From contig WSMU01000003.1 of NCBI GenBank assembly GCA_013316395.1, forward strand, positions 1 to 43,081: a stretch of DNA of 43,081 nucleotides, in the 5' to 3' direction. Position numbers and translations under genes: made by a program. The stretch is from Alphaproteobacteria bacterium. GTDB taxonomy: Bacteria > Pseudomonadota > Alphaproteobacteria > Rs-D84. Of the stretch, positions 7,251-15,845 are shown piece by piece; positions within the stretch are counted from its first letter, which is position 1; every line of letters starts with the position of its first letter. The notes under the pieces are model-generated. The model did not search any database. It was not told the DNA's origin and was given only the letters and a program-made list of their open reading frames with translations.

Positions 7251-8480
7251 ATGAAGAATATAGCGGGTGTTTTTGCAGTTTCTTTTATCGCGATTATGTC
7301 TGTGGTTGCGGCCCATGCAGATGTTGCTTCTACGGATTTGGTTGATAGACGATTTGAAGCGTTGGCTACGGTGGCAAGTACGGGCTCTTATAACGATTTG
7401 ACGAATAAGCCGACAATTCCCGCGGCTCAGGTTCAGCCGGACTGGAATGCAACCACGGGTATGGGGGCGATAAAAAATAAGCCTACGTTGGGCGCGCTGG
7501 CATCGAAAGCGTCGGTTACAAGTGCGGAGATTACAGACGGCACTATTGTAAATGCGGATATTTCCGCAACAGCCGGGATTGCGCCTTCAAAGATTAACAT
7601 AGATAAGCTTACTACATATGATACCACGCATACAGACAATGATGAGCGAATCCCTTCAGTAAAGGTGGTAGAGAGCATTGCCGCCGTATCTGCGGATGCT
7701 GCGCTTGTCGCCGCTAAGAATGTATATCAGGTTAAGTCTAATGCGAATTACCAGATGGGTTCAGCAAATGGGGCTTGGACTACGATGAGTGGTTCTCAGC
7801 AAAATGCTTTGAATTCTGGCATTACAACGGCAAAAGTAACCAAGTACGATAATTATGCCACAGGTAAGCAAGATACTTTGACCCCTGGGAGTAATGGAAA
7901 TATTAAAGGGGCTGGTAGTGTGACTGTGACTAAGGATGCCTCTGGTGTTATAACCGTATCTGGAACAGACACAAATACAGTTACAACAGCGACAACAACC
8001 GGTACCGGAAATGTTGTTTCTGCTATTACGGCAAATAACGGTGCGCTTACGGTTACAAAAGGCGTTACAGCGGCAACACCTGGTGATATTACAAATGCTA
8101 TAAACGCGTTGGATGTTGCGGCATCAACCGCGGCTGGAAATGTCGTTACAAATGTTAGTCAGACAGATGGAAAAATTTCTGTAACAAAGGGAACAATAAG
8201 TGTTCCGACTGTGAATAACGCTACGCTGACAATTAAGCAGGGGGGAGCTGTTAAGGGTACTTTTACCGCGAACCAGGCCACCGCGGCAACAATTGAGTTA
8301 ACTGATAATAATACAACATATACGGCCAGCGGTTCAAATGGTGTTTCTGCATCAGTTAGTGGTACGTCGGTGAACGTATCCGGTGTATCCGCAACGCGTG
8401 ATGCGGTTGGGGTGGCAAAGCTGGGAGTTATTCCGGTTGGAACCACTGGTACGGCAACCGCTACTATTTGGGTTGAATAA
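7251..8480 (+). CDS. Secreted beta-rich tail-fibre-like surface protein (fibre gene 5), copy 2
   Basis: This is identical in sequence to the gene at 4421-5650 (409 residues, signal peptide, NKPT motifs, Thr/Val/Gly-rich beta region, IWVE end). It arose from the tandem duplication and keeps its own promoter, start and terminator, so it is presumably functional. The lack of any difference means there has been no time or no selection for divergence. Confidence 0.82.
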   Translation: MKNIAGVFAVSFIAIMSVVAAHADVASTDLVDRRFEALATVASTGSYNDLTNKPTIPAAQVQPDWNATTGMGAIKNKPTLGALASKASVTSAEITDGTIVNADISATAGIAPSKINIDKLTTYDTTHTDNDERIPSVKVVESIAAVSADAALVAAKNVYQVKSNANYQMGSANGAWTTMSGSQQNALNSGITTAKVTKYDNYATGKQDTLTPGSNGNIKGAGSVTVTKDASGVITVSGTDTNTVTTATTTGTGNVVSAITANNGALTVTKGVTAATPGDITNAINALDVAASTAAGNVVTNVSQTDGKISVTKGTISVPTVNNATLTIKQGGAVKGTFTANQATAATIELTDNNTTYTASGSNGVSASVSGTSVNVSGVSATRDAVGVAKLGVIPVGTTGTATATIWVE

Positions 8481-8540
8481 AGTTTCCCGCAAGGGGGGAG
8501 TCTGGAGGAGGGCGTCTTGGCGCCCCATAAGGAGAGAAGA

Positions 8541-8567
8541 CAGCGGCCACGGCCGCTGGTTTTTTAT
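8541..8567 (+). terminator. Rho-independent terminator, copy 2
   Basis: This is an exact copy of the 8-bp GC-rich stem plus T-run at 5711-5737. It ends the second copy of fibre gene 5. Confidence 0.9.
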
Positions 8568-8589
8568 TCGATTAAAATGGTGCTGCGGA

Positions 8590-9162
8590 CTATAGCAGCA
8601 TCATCAAGCCAATACCCAGTCCTGCTGCGACAATCGCGAACATGGTAAGTGGCCAGAAATATTTTTTTACGATTGCATTTGCCTGTTCCTGGAAGCGCCA
8701 CAGCAGTGCCGCCACCAGCGCAAAGCGCGCGGTGCGGAACACCGCCGATACACCCAGGAATAGGGCCGCCGGGAATCCCATAAAGCCCGCGCATATCGCC
8801 ATTAGTTTGTAGGGAATTGGGGTAAAGGCGGTCAGAACTATTATAAATAGGCCATGCTTTATGAACAACTGCTGAGCCATTTCAAATTTTTCCATTGTGG
8901 CAAAGTTTTCAATCAGCCATATTCCGACAGAATCAAACAGCCAGAAACCAATAAGGTATGCGATTGCGCCGCCTATCAATGAACCGGCGGCGGCGGCGAT
9001 TGTTATCGGTATCGCCCGGCGACGGTTTGCGATAATGGGTGGTGTCATGAATACTTCGGGCGGGACAAATAAAAATATTGATTCACATATTGTTAAAACA
9101 AAAACTATCCATGCATAGGCTGGATGTTCTGATTTTTTAAGAATAGATTCTATAAGTTTCAT
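8590..9162 (-). CDS. YqaA/DedA-type (VTT domain) membrane protein, copy 2
   Basis: This is identical to the 190-residue product at 5760-6332, including the FTPIPYKLMAICAG signature. In the pre-duplication arrangement this gene sits divergently beside intact rbfA, which is the arrangement preserved here. Confidence 0.85.
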   Translation of the reverse strand: MKLIESILKKSEHPAYAWIVFVLTICESIFLFVPPEVFMTPPIIANRRRAIPITIAAAAGSLIGGAIAYLIGFWLFDSVGIWLIENFATMEKFEMAQQLFIKHGLFIIVLTAFTPIPYKLMAICAGFMGFPAALFLGVSAVFRTARFALVAALLWRFQEQANAIVKKYFWPLTMFAIVAAGLGIGLMMLL

Positions 9163-9247
9163 TTTTCCCCCGATTTCTCAAAATTTTTCTTGATTGTACA
9201 TAAATTTAGTCTAATTTACAAATCATAAGTACAAAAAAGATAACAAT

Positions 9248-9610
9248 ATGCAGAAAAAACGTACAAATTCAAATCGACCCGACCGCATTGCGGCCAAGGT
9301 TCAGGTGCTGGTTGCGGAAATATTGCGTGATAATTATGGAGAGGACCCCATTTTGCGCGGGGTATCGCTGGTAGGGGCGGTGGCGCATGGCGGTTTGCAG
9401 TTTGTGCGGTTGTATTATTATTCGCGAAACGAAGACATTGCCGCGGTGCAAAAGCGCCTGGACGAGGTTGTGCGGACTGTTCGCTTTGAGTTGGCGGCCA
9501 GAATGAATCAAAAGTATGTTCCTGATATTCGTTTCGAATATGATGATACGCTGGAGCGGGCCGAGCGTATTGATGAATTGTTGGAGAATATTGCGAATGA
9601 AAAGATATAA
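9248..9610 (+). CDS. rbfA: Ribosome-binding factor A
   Basis: The product is 120 residues, the usual length for RbfA, which binds the 30S subunit during late 16S rRNA maturation. Visible family features are the basic N-terminus with DRIAAKVQVLVAEIL, the loop after DPILRGVSL, FVRLYYYSRNEDIAAVQKRLD, and the VPDIRFEYDDTLERAERIDELL ending typical of the KH-type RbfA fold. The common infB-rbfA-truB context is not present; the gene is divergent from the YqaA-like gene and overlaps the next gene by 14 bp. Its first 38 codons also occur at 6418-6531 in the chimera. Confidence 0.92.
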   Translation: MQKKRTNSNRPDRIAAKVQVLVAEILRDNYGEDPILRGVSLVGAVAHGGLQFVRLYYYSRNEDIAAVQKRLDEVVRTVRFELAARMNQKYVPDIRFEYDDTLERAERIDELLENIANEKI

Positions 9611-10067
9611 CGATTTTATACCAAAAGGCGATGTGCATTTATGTTCTAGTGTTACGGACAGTTTGTTGCGGGATTTCTATATGATTGCCAATCAAACACG
9701 CCCGAATAATGCAGAGATGATTTTTAAAACACTGCAGCATGAAGTACATGATCTGCATCATATTCTGCTGGTATATAAGATGCGCGATTATGTATATGGG
9801 TTTATCTCAGGTCATCTTATTCCAGGGAACGACAATGTTCAGGCAGAAGCTCGTATAAACTGGCTGTTTGTGGAACCGATAGCACAGAAAAAAGGCATAG
9901 GTTCAAAGCTTATCTCTGGATTTGAGAATCATTTAAAAGAAGTTTGGAAGGTATATCGGATACAGGTTCAGCCAGTGCCAACTTTACAGTCCAAGAATTT
10001 TTATACCAAGCATGGATATGCTCCGGGAATTATACCGTATCTGTATGCAAAAGATTTGTCGCGCTGA
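9597..10067 (+). CDS. GNAT-family N-acetyltransferase
   Basis: The product is 156 residues, counted from ATG 9597 inside the last codons of rbfA. A longer in-frame start at 9516 would lie wholly within rbfA and adds sequence unlike the family. The GNAT acetyl-CoA-binding motif A is visible as LFVEPIAQKKGIGSKLI (Q..GIG). It is preceded by a beta strand with YGFISGHL and followed by the usual KNFYTKHGYAPG motif B region. It transfers an acetyl group from acetyl-CoA to an unknown acceptor. The overlap with rbfA suggests translational coupling. No toxin-antitoxin partner is adjacent. Confidence 0.82.
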   Translation: MKRYNDFIPKGDVHLCSSVTDSLLRDFYMIANQTRPNNAEMIFKTLQHEVHDLHHILLVYKMRDYVYGFISGHLIPGNDNVQAEARINWLFVEPIAQKKGIGSKLISGFENHLKEVWKVYRIQVQPVPTLQSKNFYTKHGYAPGIIPYLYAKDLSR

Positions 10068-10130
10068 TAATACAGAAAATCCCATAAAAAACCGATTGCA
10101 AGTTTTAATATACTGGTGTACCATTGCCGC

Positions 10131-11921
10131 ATGAGCCAGAATAATATTAGAAACTTTGCAATAGTTGCACACATAGACCACGGTAAATCCACTTTATCCG
10201 ACAGATTGATTGAGTTCACAGGCGGCCTGGCATCGCGTGAAATGAAGGCCCAGGTTTTGGACTCTATGGATATAGAGCGCGAGCGTGGCATTACAATCAA
10301 GGCCCAGACAGTACGTCTTAGCTACAAGGCAAACGATGGGCAGGTATATCAGCTTAATTTAATGGATACGCCCGGGCATGTCGATTTCTCGTATGAGGTA
10401 TCGCGTTCTTTGGCCGCGTGTGAAGGGGCGCTGGTTCTGGTTGATGCAACCCAGGGGGTTCAGGCACAGACGTTGGCGAATGCTTATCTGGCATTGGATA
10501 ATGATTTGGAAATGCTGCCTGTTTTAAACAAGGTAGACCTGCCGTCAAGCGATGTTGACGCGGTGCGGGAACAAATTGCGGATGTTATCGGACTGGATGC
10601 GTCCCAGGCGCTGGCTGTTTCTGGTAAGACGGGGGCGGGTGTTCCCGAACTGCTGGAGGAGATTGTTCAAAAGCTGCCTGCGCCGCGGGGGAATGAAAAT
10701 GCGCCGACGCGCGCGTTACTGGTCGATTCGTGGTATGATTCATATCTGGGTGTTGTGATATTGGTGCGTGTTGTTGACGGAAAGTTGGCACGTGGTCAAA
10801 AAATTAAATTCATGGCCACCGGGGCGGAGTATGTTGTAGATAAAATCGGATACTTTACGCCCAAAATGGTTAATACAGAAGAGCTTAAGACCGGTGAAAT
10901 TGGTTTTATTATTACAGGTATGAAGACCATACATGACTGTAAGGTTGGTGATACTATCTTAGATGTTCGTGGTGGCGGGGATGCATTGCCCGGGTTTAAG
11001 CCATCGATTCCCGTTGTATTTTCATCATTCTTTCCGGTAGAAGCCGATGATTATCCAGCATTGCGTGAAAGTGCAGAGAAGCTGGCGTTAAATGATGCAT
11101 CGTTTATGTTTACGACGGAAAAATCATCTGCGCTGGGCTTTGGTTTGCGATGCGGATTTTTGGGCCTGCTGCATATGGAAATCATAAGCGAGCGTTTGTC
11201 GCGTGAATTTAATTTGACGCTTATTAACACTGTTCCCAGTGTGCTCTACAAGCTGTATCTGCGTGGTGGTGACGTTATGGATTTGGAAAACCCTGCGGAT
11301 ATGCCGGAACCTACAAAAATAGAACGGATAGAAGAACCTTGGGTGCGTGCAACAATTATGATGCCCGATAAATACATGGGTGGGATTATGGCCCTGTGCT
11401 CGGAGCGGCGCGGTATTCAGGAAAATATTTCCTATGTCGGAAACCGTGCGGTTTTGGTATATCTGTTACCGCTGGCGGAAATAGTTTTTGATTTTTATGA
11501 CCGGGTAAAATCGATATCTTCTGGTTATGCGTCTTTTGATTACGTATTGCAGGGATATCAGGCATCGGATTTGGTAAAGGTATCTATTTTGGTAAATGAC
11601 GAAAATGTTGAGCCACTGTCGTTTATGTGTCACCGCAGTTTTGCAGAAAAGCGCGGGCGCCAGATTGTGGAAAAACTAAAAGACCTTATACCGCGACACC
11701 AGTTTAAAATACCGTTGCAGGCGGCAATCGGTGGAAAAATTATAGCGAGAGAGACTATTGCGGCATACCGCAAGGATGTTACCGCAAAATGTTACGGTGG
11801 GGATATAACACGTAAGCGCAAGTTGCTGGAAAAGCAAAAAGAAGGCAAAAAGCGTATGCGTACGTTCGGCAGTGTTGAGATACCGCAGAGTGCATTTATC
11901 AACGCGCTAAAAGTAAGTTAA
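10131..11921 (+). CDS. lepA: Elongation factor 4 (LepA), ribosome back-translocating GTPase
   Basis: The product is 596 residues. I start at ATG 10131 ([21 protein letters not shown]), which gives the normal family length; a GTG 15 bp upstream is possible. GTPase motifs are present: AHIDHGKST (13-21), DTPGH, NKVDLP. The LepA-specific C-terminal domain is intact ([21 protein letters not shown] and the basic [16 protein letters not shown]). No Shine-Dalgarno is visible. A TATACT at 10109-10114 could be a -10 giving a very short leader. LepA acts on ribosomes in elongation or initiation under ionic stress and in 30S biogenesis. Confidence 0.96.
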   Translation: MSQNNIRNFAIVAHIDHGKSTLSDRLIEFTGGLASREMKAQVLDSMDIERERGITIKAQTVRLSYKANDGQVYQLNLMDTPGHVDFSYEVSRSLAACEGALVLVDATQGVQAQTLANAYLALDNDLEMLPVLNKVDLPSSDVDAVREQIADVIGLDASQALAVSGKTGAGVPELLEEIVQKLPAPRGNENAPTRALLVDSWYDSYLGVVILVRVVDGKLARGQKIKFMATGAEYVVDKIGYFTPKMVNTEELKTGEIGFIITGMKTIHDCKVGDTILDVRGGGDALPGFKPSIPVVFSSFFPVEADDYPALRESAEKLALNDASFMFTTEKSSALGFGLRCGFLGLLHMEIISERLSREFNLTLINTVPSVLYKLYLRGGDVMDLENPADMPEPTKIERIEEPWVRATIMMPDKYMGGIMALCSERRGIQENISYVGNRAVLVYLLPLAEIVFDFYDRVKSISSGYASFDYVLQGYQASDLVKVSILVNDENVEPLSFMCHRSFAEKRGRQIVEKLKDLIPRHQFKIPLQAAIGGKIIARETIAAYRKDVTAKCYGGDITRKRKLLEKQKEGKKRMRTFGSVEIPQSAFINALKVS

Positions 11922-11942
11922 TCAAATATAAGGAATAGTCAG

Positions 11943-12377
11943 ATGTTTGCAAATTTTGTTCAAAAGTGGAATGCATTTAAGGCAGATTTTGAAGAATATA
12001 AAAAGTTGCGTCGTATTGCATCTATTGCAAAGCGTAATTTGTTAGAGCTTCGTGGAAAAATAACAGTGTTTATTTCAATGGATGAAAAAATTTCTCGCAA
12101 GCGCTGTATTCAATCAAAACTGTTGGAGGTGCCGAGAAGGGACGTATGTGATACTGTCTTGGAGCCGGCCGGTGCTCATTATGTTCAGTGTGAACACTAT
12201 TGCCCAAATTTTCGTGCTGTCAAAGATAAGGAAAATGCTCAGCCCTGCACGGATACAGCATGTCCGTGTTATGCCGCAAACAAAGCCTATGCAGAAGCGG
12301 CGGTTCAATATACGGATGCGGTAAAAAAGCGTCGTGCGTTTTGGAACAAAAATAATACAAACGTAAAACAGATGTAA
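11943..12377 (+). CDS. Unknown 144-residue cysteine-containing protein
   Basis: The family is not recognised. AAGGAA at 11930-11935 gives a good ribosome-binding site, and the gene begins 21 bp after lepA, so it may be co-transcribed. There is no signal peptide or membrane segment, which suggests a cytoplasmic protein. The N-terminal 50 residues look like a basic amphipathic helix or coiled coil. Seven Cys follow at 55, 69, 83, 87, 102, 107 and 109, the last five spaced CEHYC...C....C.C with a nearby His. That pattern could bind zinc or an Fe-S cluster, but this is inference. The C-terminus is again basic and helical. Confidence 0.7.
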   Translation: MFANFVQKWNAFKADFEEYKKLRRIASIAKRNLLELRGKITVFISMDEKISRKRCIQSKLLEVPRRDVCDTVLEPAGAHYVQCEHYCPNFRAVKDKENAQPCTDTACPCYAANKAYAEAAVQYTDAVKKRRAFWNKNNTNVKQM

Positions 12378-12389
12378 GCGGGGGCGGCT

Positions 12390-13397
12390 GTGGCTCATCA
12401 GTTCTATTTTAACCCATATATTCTGGATAATTTGCCGGCACCAAATTCGGGCTTTGACGTTGTCCAGGATATATCAGAGCCACGATTGAGAATGTATGTC
12501 ACAAGCCGCGGTGTAAAAACTTTCTTTGTACGCAAGCGCATCGGTGGTCGCGACCGAAGAATTATAATCGGAAATTATCCAGATATGGATATAGAGCAGG
12601 CCCGTGATAGTGTTTCATCTGTGTTGGCAAGTGCGGCGGAAAAGCCAAAGACGCGTCGTCGTAAAATCTCGTTTGGAAGACTAACAGATATGTATCTAAA
12701 CGAACGTGTTCGACGCAGCGAAGATGGAATGGTAAAACTGCGGCGTGCGATTGAACGGCACTTAGGCGAATTAGATGAGAAAAATATTTCCGAAGTAACA
12801 TTTGAAGATGTCATGGATGTGATTGGCTCCATCCATGGTGCGGCGATTGCGCGTCGCATGCAGGAACTGGTTCAGAGTATTTTTAAATATGCTCTCGAGA
12901 CGGGATATATAAAAGAAAATCCCATTTCCAAAATGCCAAAAGTTACGCAGCATCGACGTGTCCGGCCATTAACTAAATCCGGGATAGTTAGATTGATTGC
13001 CGCAATTGACGACGAGCCGTCGCCGGTTCTACGTGCTGCGTTTATGATGCTGGTATATGGATTCGCGCCAAAGTCGCAGGTGTTTTCGATGCGCTGGTCT
13101 GATTTGGATTTCAATCATTATATGTGGGGCGCGCGCCCGCTATCGGATGCCGCGGCCGTATTGCTGCAGGATTTGCCGCAGGACGGGAACTGGGTTTTTT
13201 CCGTGCGCGGTCGTATGCGCTTAACAGACCCGCGTGTGGCCTGGCGTCGTGTGGTTGCCGCGGCTGGAATTCCGAATTTAACAATGGATGATGTGCATAA
13301 ATTTATGATGCGACATTTGGTTTGGGCATCGGGCGCCGAAGACTTGCGCACAAATATGAATGAGCTGATTGATGAAATAAATTCTTCAAACATATAA
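12390..13397 (+). CDS. Tyrosine-recombinase-fold protein lacking catalytic residues
   Basis: The product is 335 residues with a GTG start. The N-terminal part matches the Arm-DNA-binding (DUF4102-like) domain of prophage integrases (LRMYVTSRGVKTFFVRKRIGG, then IIIGNYPDMDIEQAR). A SAM-like core-binding domain (95-185) and a recognisable catalytic-domain scaffold (YGF....VFSMRWSDLD, then ARPLSDAAAVLL) follow. The active site is missing. The box I Arg position holds Ala226, box II reads HKFMMRHLVW with Met306 where Arg is expected, and no Tyr occurs after residue 244. The product is also shorter than usual (about 400). It is a decayed integrase or a domesticated DNA-binding protein. It sits 12 bp after the cysteine-containing orphan. 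Confidence 0.78.
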   Translation: MAHQFYFNPYILDNLPAPNSGFDVVQDISEPRLRMYVTSRGVKTFFVRKRIGGRDRRIIIGNYPDMDIEQARDSVSSVLASAAEKPKTRRRKISFGRLTDMYLNERVRRSEDGMVKLRRAIERHLGELDEKNISEVTFEDVMDVIGSIHGAAIARRMQELVQSIFKYALETGYIKENPISKMPKVTQHRRVRPLTKSGIVRLIAAIDDEPSPVLRAAFMMLVYGFAPKSQVFSMRWSDLDFNHYMWGARPLSDAAAVLLQDLPQDGNWVFSVRGRMRLTDPRVAWRRVVAAAGIPNLTMDDVHKFMMRHLVWASGAEDLRTNMNELIDEINSSNI

Positions 13398-13405
13398 ATA
13401 TCGTT

Positions 13406-13435
13406 TTGTCAAGTTTTGTTATCGTTTGTTATAAT
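13406..13435 (+). promoter_or_regulatory. acpP promoter
   Basis: TTGTCA, an 18-bp spacer and a perfect TATAAT lie 89 bp before the acpP start codon. A second TTGACA at 13439-13444 has no good -10 partner. Confidence 0.7.
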
Positions 13436-13524
13436 TTCTTGACACCAATGCCATAAAATGATAGCGTTAAGTAATGACACGCCCAGAGCAGGGCCACACA
13501 TTTAACTGAAACAAAGGAAAAAAA

Positions 13525-13758
13525 ATGACAACTTTTGAAAAAGTAAAAAAAATCGTAGCTGATAAGCTGGGCGTTGACGAAGCAAAAGTCACCGAAACAG
13601 CTGCATTCGTAAACGATTTGGGTGCTGATTCTTTGGACGTTGTTGAATTCGTTATGGAAGTTGAAAAAGAATTCGATATTACAATTCCTGACGAAGAAGC
13701 CGCGAAACTGGCAACAGTTGGCGATGCGGTTAAATACATCGAATCCCACAAAAAATAA
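13525..13758 (+). CDS. acpP: Acyl carrier protein
   Basis: The product is 77 residues, acidic and helical, with the phosphopantetheine attachment site DSL at Ser36 ([19 protein letters not shown]). It carries the growing acyl chain for fatty-acid synthesis and feeds FabF, encoded next. The AAAGGAAA ribosome-binding site is close to the ATG. It has its own promoter and a terminator before fabF, as expected for a highly expressed gene. Confidence 0.97.
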   Translation: MTTFEKVKKIVADKLGVDEAKVTETAAFVNDLGADSLDVVEFVMEVEKEFDITIPDEEAAKLATVGDAVKYIESHKK

Positions 13759-13792
13759 TTTTTGTTAGGGTATTTTATCGTGAGATAAACAA

Positions 13793-13828
13793 ATCCGTCG
13801 CAATGTATTTTTGTTGGCGGATTTTTTT
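13793..13828 (+). terminator. Terminator between acpP and fabF
   Basis: ATCCGTCG pairs with a downstream TGGCGGAT-type arm (8 pairs including G-T wobbles), followed by seven T. It probably ends most acpP transcripts and sets acpP above fabF. Confidence 0.7.
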
Positions 13829-13896
13829 CTGTATTTTCGCCGGCCAAAGGTTTATTATATGGCCATAGACAGATAAGTATAAAAGGAATATAGAAA

Positions 13897-15150
13897 ATGA
13901 GAAGAGTAGTTATAACAGGCATGGGAATCGTATCACCGGTCGGTACCGGGATTGAACATGCGTGGAAAAATATTTTGGAGGGTAAATCCGGCGTTCGTAA
14001 AATTGACACGTTTGATGCGTCTGATTGCGCATCCCAGATTGCCGGTTTGCCTGTATGCGGGACAGAGCCCGGTCAGTATAACCCCGACAGTGTTGTTGAA
14101 CCGCGCGACCAGCGCAAAATGGACAAGGGTATTGTTTATGGTGTTGTTGCCGCAGACGAGGCAATGCGCGATGCGGGGCTGATTGACTATACCGGCGACA
14201 AAGAACGTATCGGTGTATCGATTGGTATGGGTATCGGTGGTTTGAATACAATTTATGATAATTGTGTTGAATTATATACCGGTGGCCCGCGTCGTATCAG
14301 CCCATTCTTTATCCCAAAATGCATTATTAACATGACAGCTGGACATGTATCCATTCGTTATGGACTAAAAGGGCCGAACTTATCCGTTGTAACGGCGTGT
14401 GCATCTGCGGCGCATTCAATCGGCGAAGCCGCGCGTCTGATTCAGCATGGCGATGCAGATATTATGCTGGCCGGTGGGTCCGAGGCGGCGGTTGGTAAAA
14501 TCGGCGTTGCCGGATTTTCAGCGATGAAGGCACTGTCAACGCGTAATGATGAACCGGAAAAAGCATCCCGTCCATGGGACAAGGGGCGCGACGGCTTTAT
14601 TATGGCCGAAGGCGCCGGTATTTTGGTTTTGGAAGAATATGAACATGCCAAGGCACGCGGTGCAAAAATTTATGCCGAGGTTGCAGGATACGGTATGTCT
14701 GGCGATGCGTATCATATCACTGCGCCGGCCGAAGGCGGCGAGGGCGGCCTGCGCGCGATGAAGGCGGCTTTGCGTGATGCAAATCTGACACCGGCCGATG
14801 TTGACTATATCAATGCGCATGGAACATCGACGGGCCTGGGTGACATTGGTGAATTAACAGCTGTAAAAGGGTTGTTTGGCGACCTGCCGGTTTCCATGTC
14901 ATCTACTAAATCTATGACGGGGCATCTGTTGGGCGCAGCTGGCGCGGTAGAGGCTATATTCTGCACGTTGGCGATTCGTGACGGTATTGCGCCGGCGACA
15001 ATCAATCTGGAAGATCCGGTTGACGAAGTTGGCAACTTTGACCTGGTTCCGAACAAGGCTAAAAAGCGCAAACTCGATGTTGCAATCAGTAACAGTTTCG
15101 GTTTTGGTGGCACAAATGCGTCCCTGGTTCTGAAAAAGGTTACAGAATAA
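13897..15150 (+). CDS. fabF: 3-oxoacyl-[ACP] synthase II
   Basis: The product is a 417-residue condensing enzyme of fatty-acid elongation that joins malonyl-ACP to acyl-ACP. The thiolase-fold catalytic triad is visible: Cys168 (VVTACASAAHSIG), His308 (INAHGTSTGLGD) and His343 (MTGHLLGAAGA). The C-terminal FGFGGTNASLVLK is typical. The N-terminus RRVVITGMGIVSPVG fits the chosen ATG, which has AAGGAA upstream. The acpP-fabF order is common in Proteobacteria; fabD and fabG are not in the window. Confidence 0.97.
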   Translation: MRRVVITGMGIVSPVGTGIEHAWKNILEGKSGVRKIDTFDASDCASQIAGLPVCGTEPGQYNPDSVVEPRDQRKMDKGIVYGVVAADEAMRDAGLIDYTGDKERIGVSIGMGIGGLNTIYDNCVELYTGGPRRISPFFIPKCIINMTAGHVSIRYGLKGPNLSVVTACASAAHSIGEAARLIQHGDADIMLAGGSEAAVGKIGVAGFSAMKALSTRNDEPEKASRPWDKGRDGFIMAEGAGILVLEEYEHAKARGAKIYAEVAGYGMSGDAYHITAPAEGGEGGLRAMKAALRDANLTPADVDYINAHGTSTGLGDIGELTAVKGLFGDLPVSMSSTKSMTGHLLGAAGAVEAIFCTLAIRDGIAPATINLEDPVDEVGNFDLVPNKAKKRKLDVAISNSFGFGGTNASLVLKKVTE

Positions 15151-15151
15151 T

Positions 15152-15177
15152 AAAAAGCCCCAAAACGGGGCTTTTTT
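15152..15177 (+). terminator. fabF terminator
   Basis: AAGCCCC and GGGGCTT form a stem with a short A-rich loop, followed directly by TTTTTT. Confidence 0.9.
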
Positions 15178-15318
15178 AGTGTAGAAACAATTTGTTAAAA
15201 AGAAAAAACGGTGCCTATTCAAAAGGACCGTTTTCCTACATTGTTATTTTTAATAATTTTATCCCAGATTTTCGCTATATGTCAACCCAAAAAATTGCCG
15301 AAAAAAAACGGTGGTTTT

Positions 15319-15816
15319 ATGTTCAAGAAAGTTGTTGTGTTGGCGATTGTTGCGCTGTTGTGTTGGGAAAATAATTCGTTGGGTGGACGTTTGGTGCAAT
15401 GCTGTTTTCGAAAGAACGAGGAAGGCATATTTGCGCCTGTTACGGCGGAATCCTGCTCAAAATGTCCGCCCGGATGCAATGATTTATGCGATGAAGGGGG
15501 GCTTGACCCGATTCTGACATGTGGGGATGAATGTAAAGGGCTGACTGATTGGAGCGCCCCTAATGGAGTTTTGATAACAAAAGCTACTTATCAAACCCGC
15601 TGTAATGTTACATATTGTGAGTATAGGTGTATTGCGGGGTATTATGGACGCGGAAAAAATTGTATGGCGTGTCCAGGCTCTTTTTTGTTATCGGGAAATG
15701 GTGAGGTTGGAACCAGCAATGTGGGGGCGACACTAATAACGCAGTGCTATTCCGTATCCGGTAAAGATACATCTGGAAATTTTGTCTTTTCGCCCGCGTG
15801 TTTCTATTCGGAATAA
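15319..15816 (+). CDS. Cysteine-rich secreted protein (paralogue 1)
   Basis: The product is 165 residues from ATG 15319, which opens into a signal peptide (MFKKVVVLAIVALLC...). A GTG at 15211 would add a long second hydrophobic stretch and is less likely. The mature part has many Cys in pairs (CSKCPPGCNDLC, CGDECKG). The C-terminal module reads YCEYRCIAGYYGRGKNCMACP, then TQCY, then D.SGNFVFSPACFYS. The same module ends the products at 15846-16649 and 38818-39300. It is presumably disulphide-bonded in the periplasm or outside the cell. Unlike those two, this gene lacks the structured RNA leader. Function is unknown. Confidence 0.75.
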   Translation: MFKKVVVLAIVALLCWENNSLGGRLVQCCFRKNEEGIFAPVTAESCSKCPPGCNDLCDEGGLDPILTCGDECKGLTDWSAPNGVLITKATYQTRCNVTYCEYRCIAGYYGRGKNCMACPGSFLLSGNGEVGTSNVGATLITQCYSVSGKDTSGNFVFSPACFYSE

Positions 15817-15818
15817 AG

Positions 15819-15845
15819 CCGGGGACAATCGTCCCCGGTTCATTT
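15819..15845. terminator. Bidirectional terminator between two cysteine-rich genes
   Basis: CCGGGGAC at 15819-15826 pairs perfectly with GTCCCCGG at 15831-15838. A T-rich tail follows on the plus strand, and the minus-strand gene ends just beyond it. It serves convergent genes. Confidence 0.75.

Larger units (their letters stand above)
6531..9360. repeat. Tandem duplication, copy 2 (2,830 bp)
   Basis: This is the second unit of the head-to-tail duplication. The novel junction is at 6531-6532, where rbfA sequence switches in frame to fibre gene 4 sequence. Identity with copy 1 ends at 9362, after which the true rbfA sequence resumes. Perfect identity implies a very recent event or an assembly artefact. 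Confidence 0.95.

Noticed and set aside
3701-9362. Duplication as a composite transposon or integrated element
   Set aside because: No terminal inverted repeats, transposase or target-site duplication. The boundaries fall inside host genes and are explained by short homology.
15211-15318. Upstream GTG start for the cysteine-rich gene at 15319
   Set aside because: It would put a second hydrophobic stretch ahead of a good signal peptide. The internal ATG at 15319 gives the architecture shared with the paralogues.
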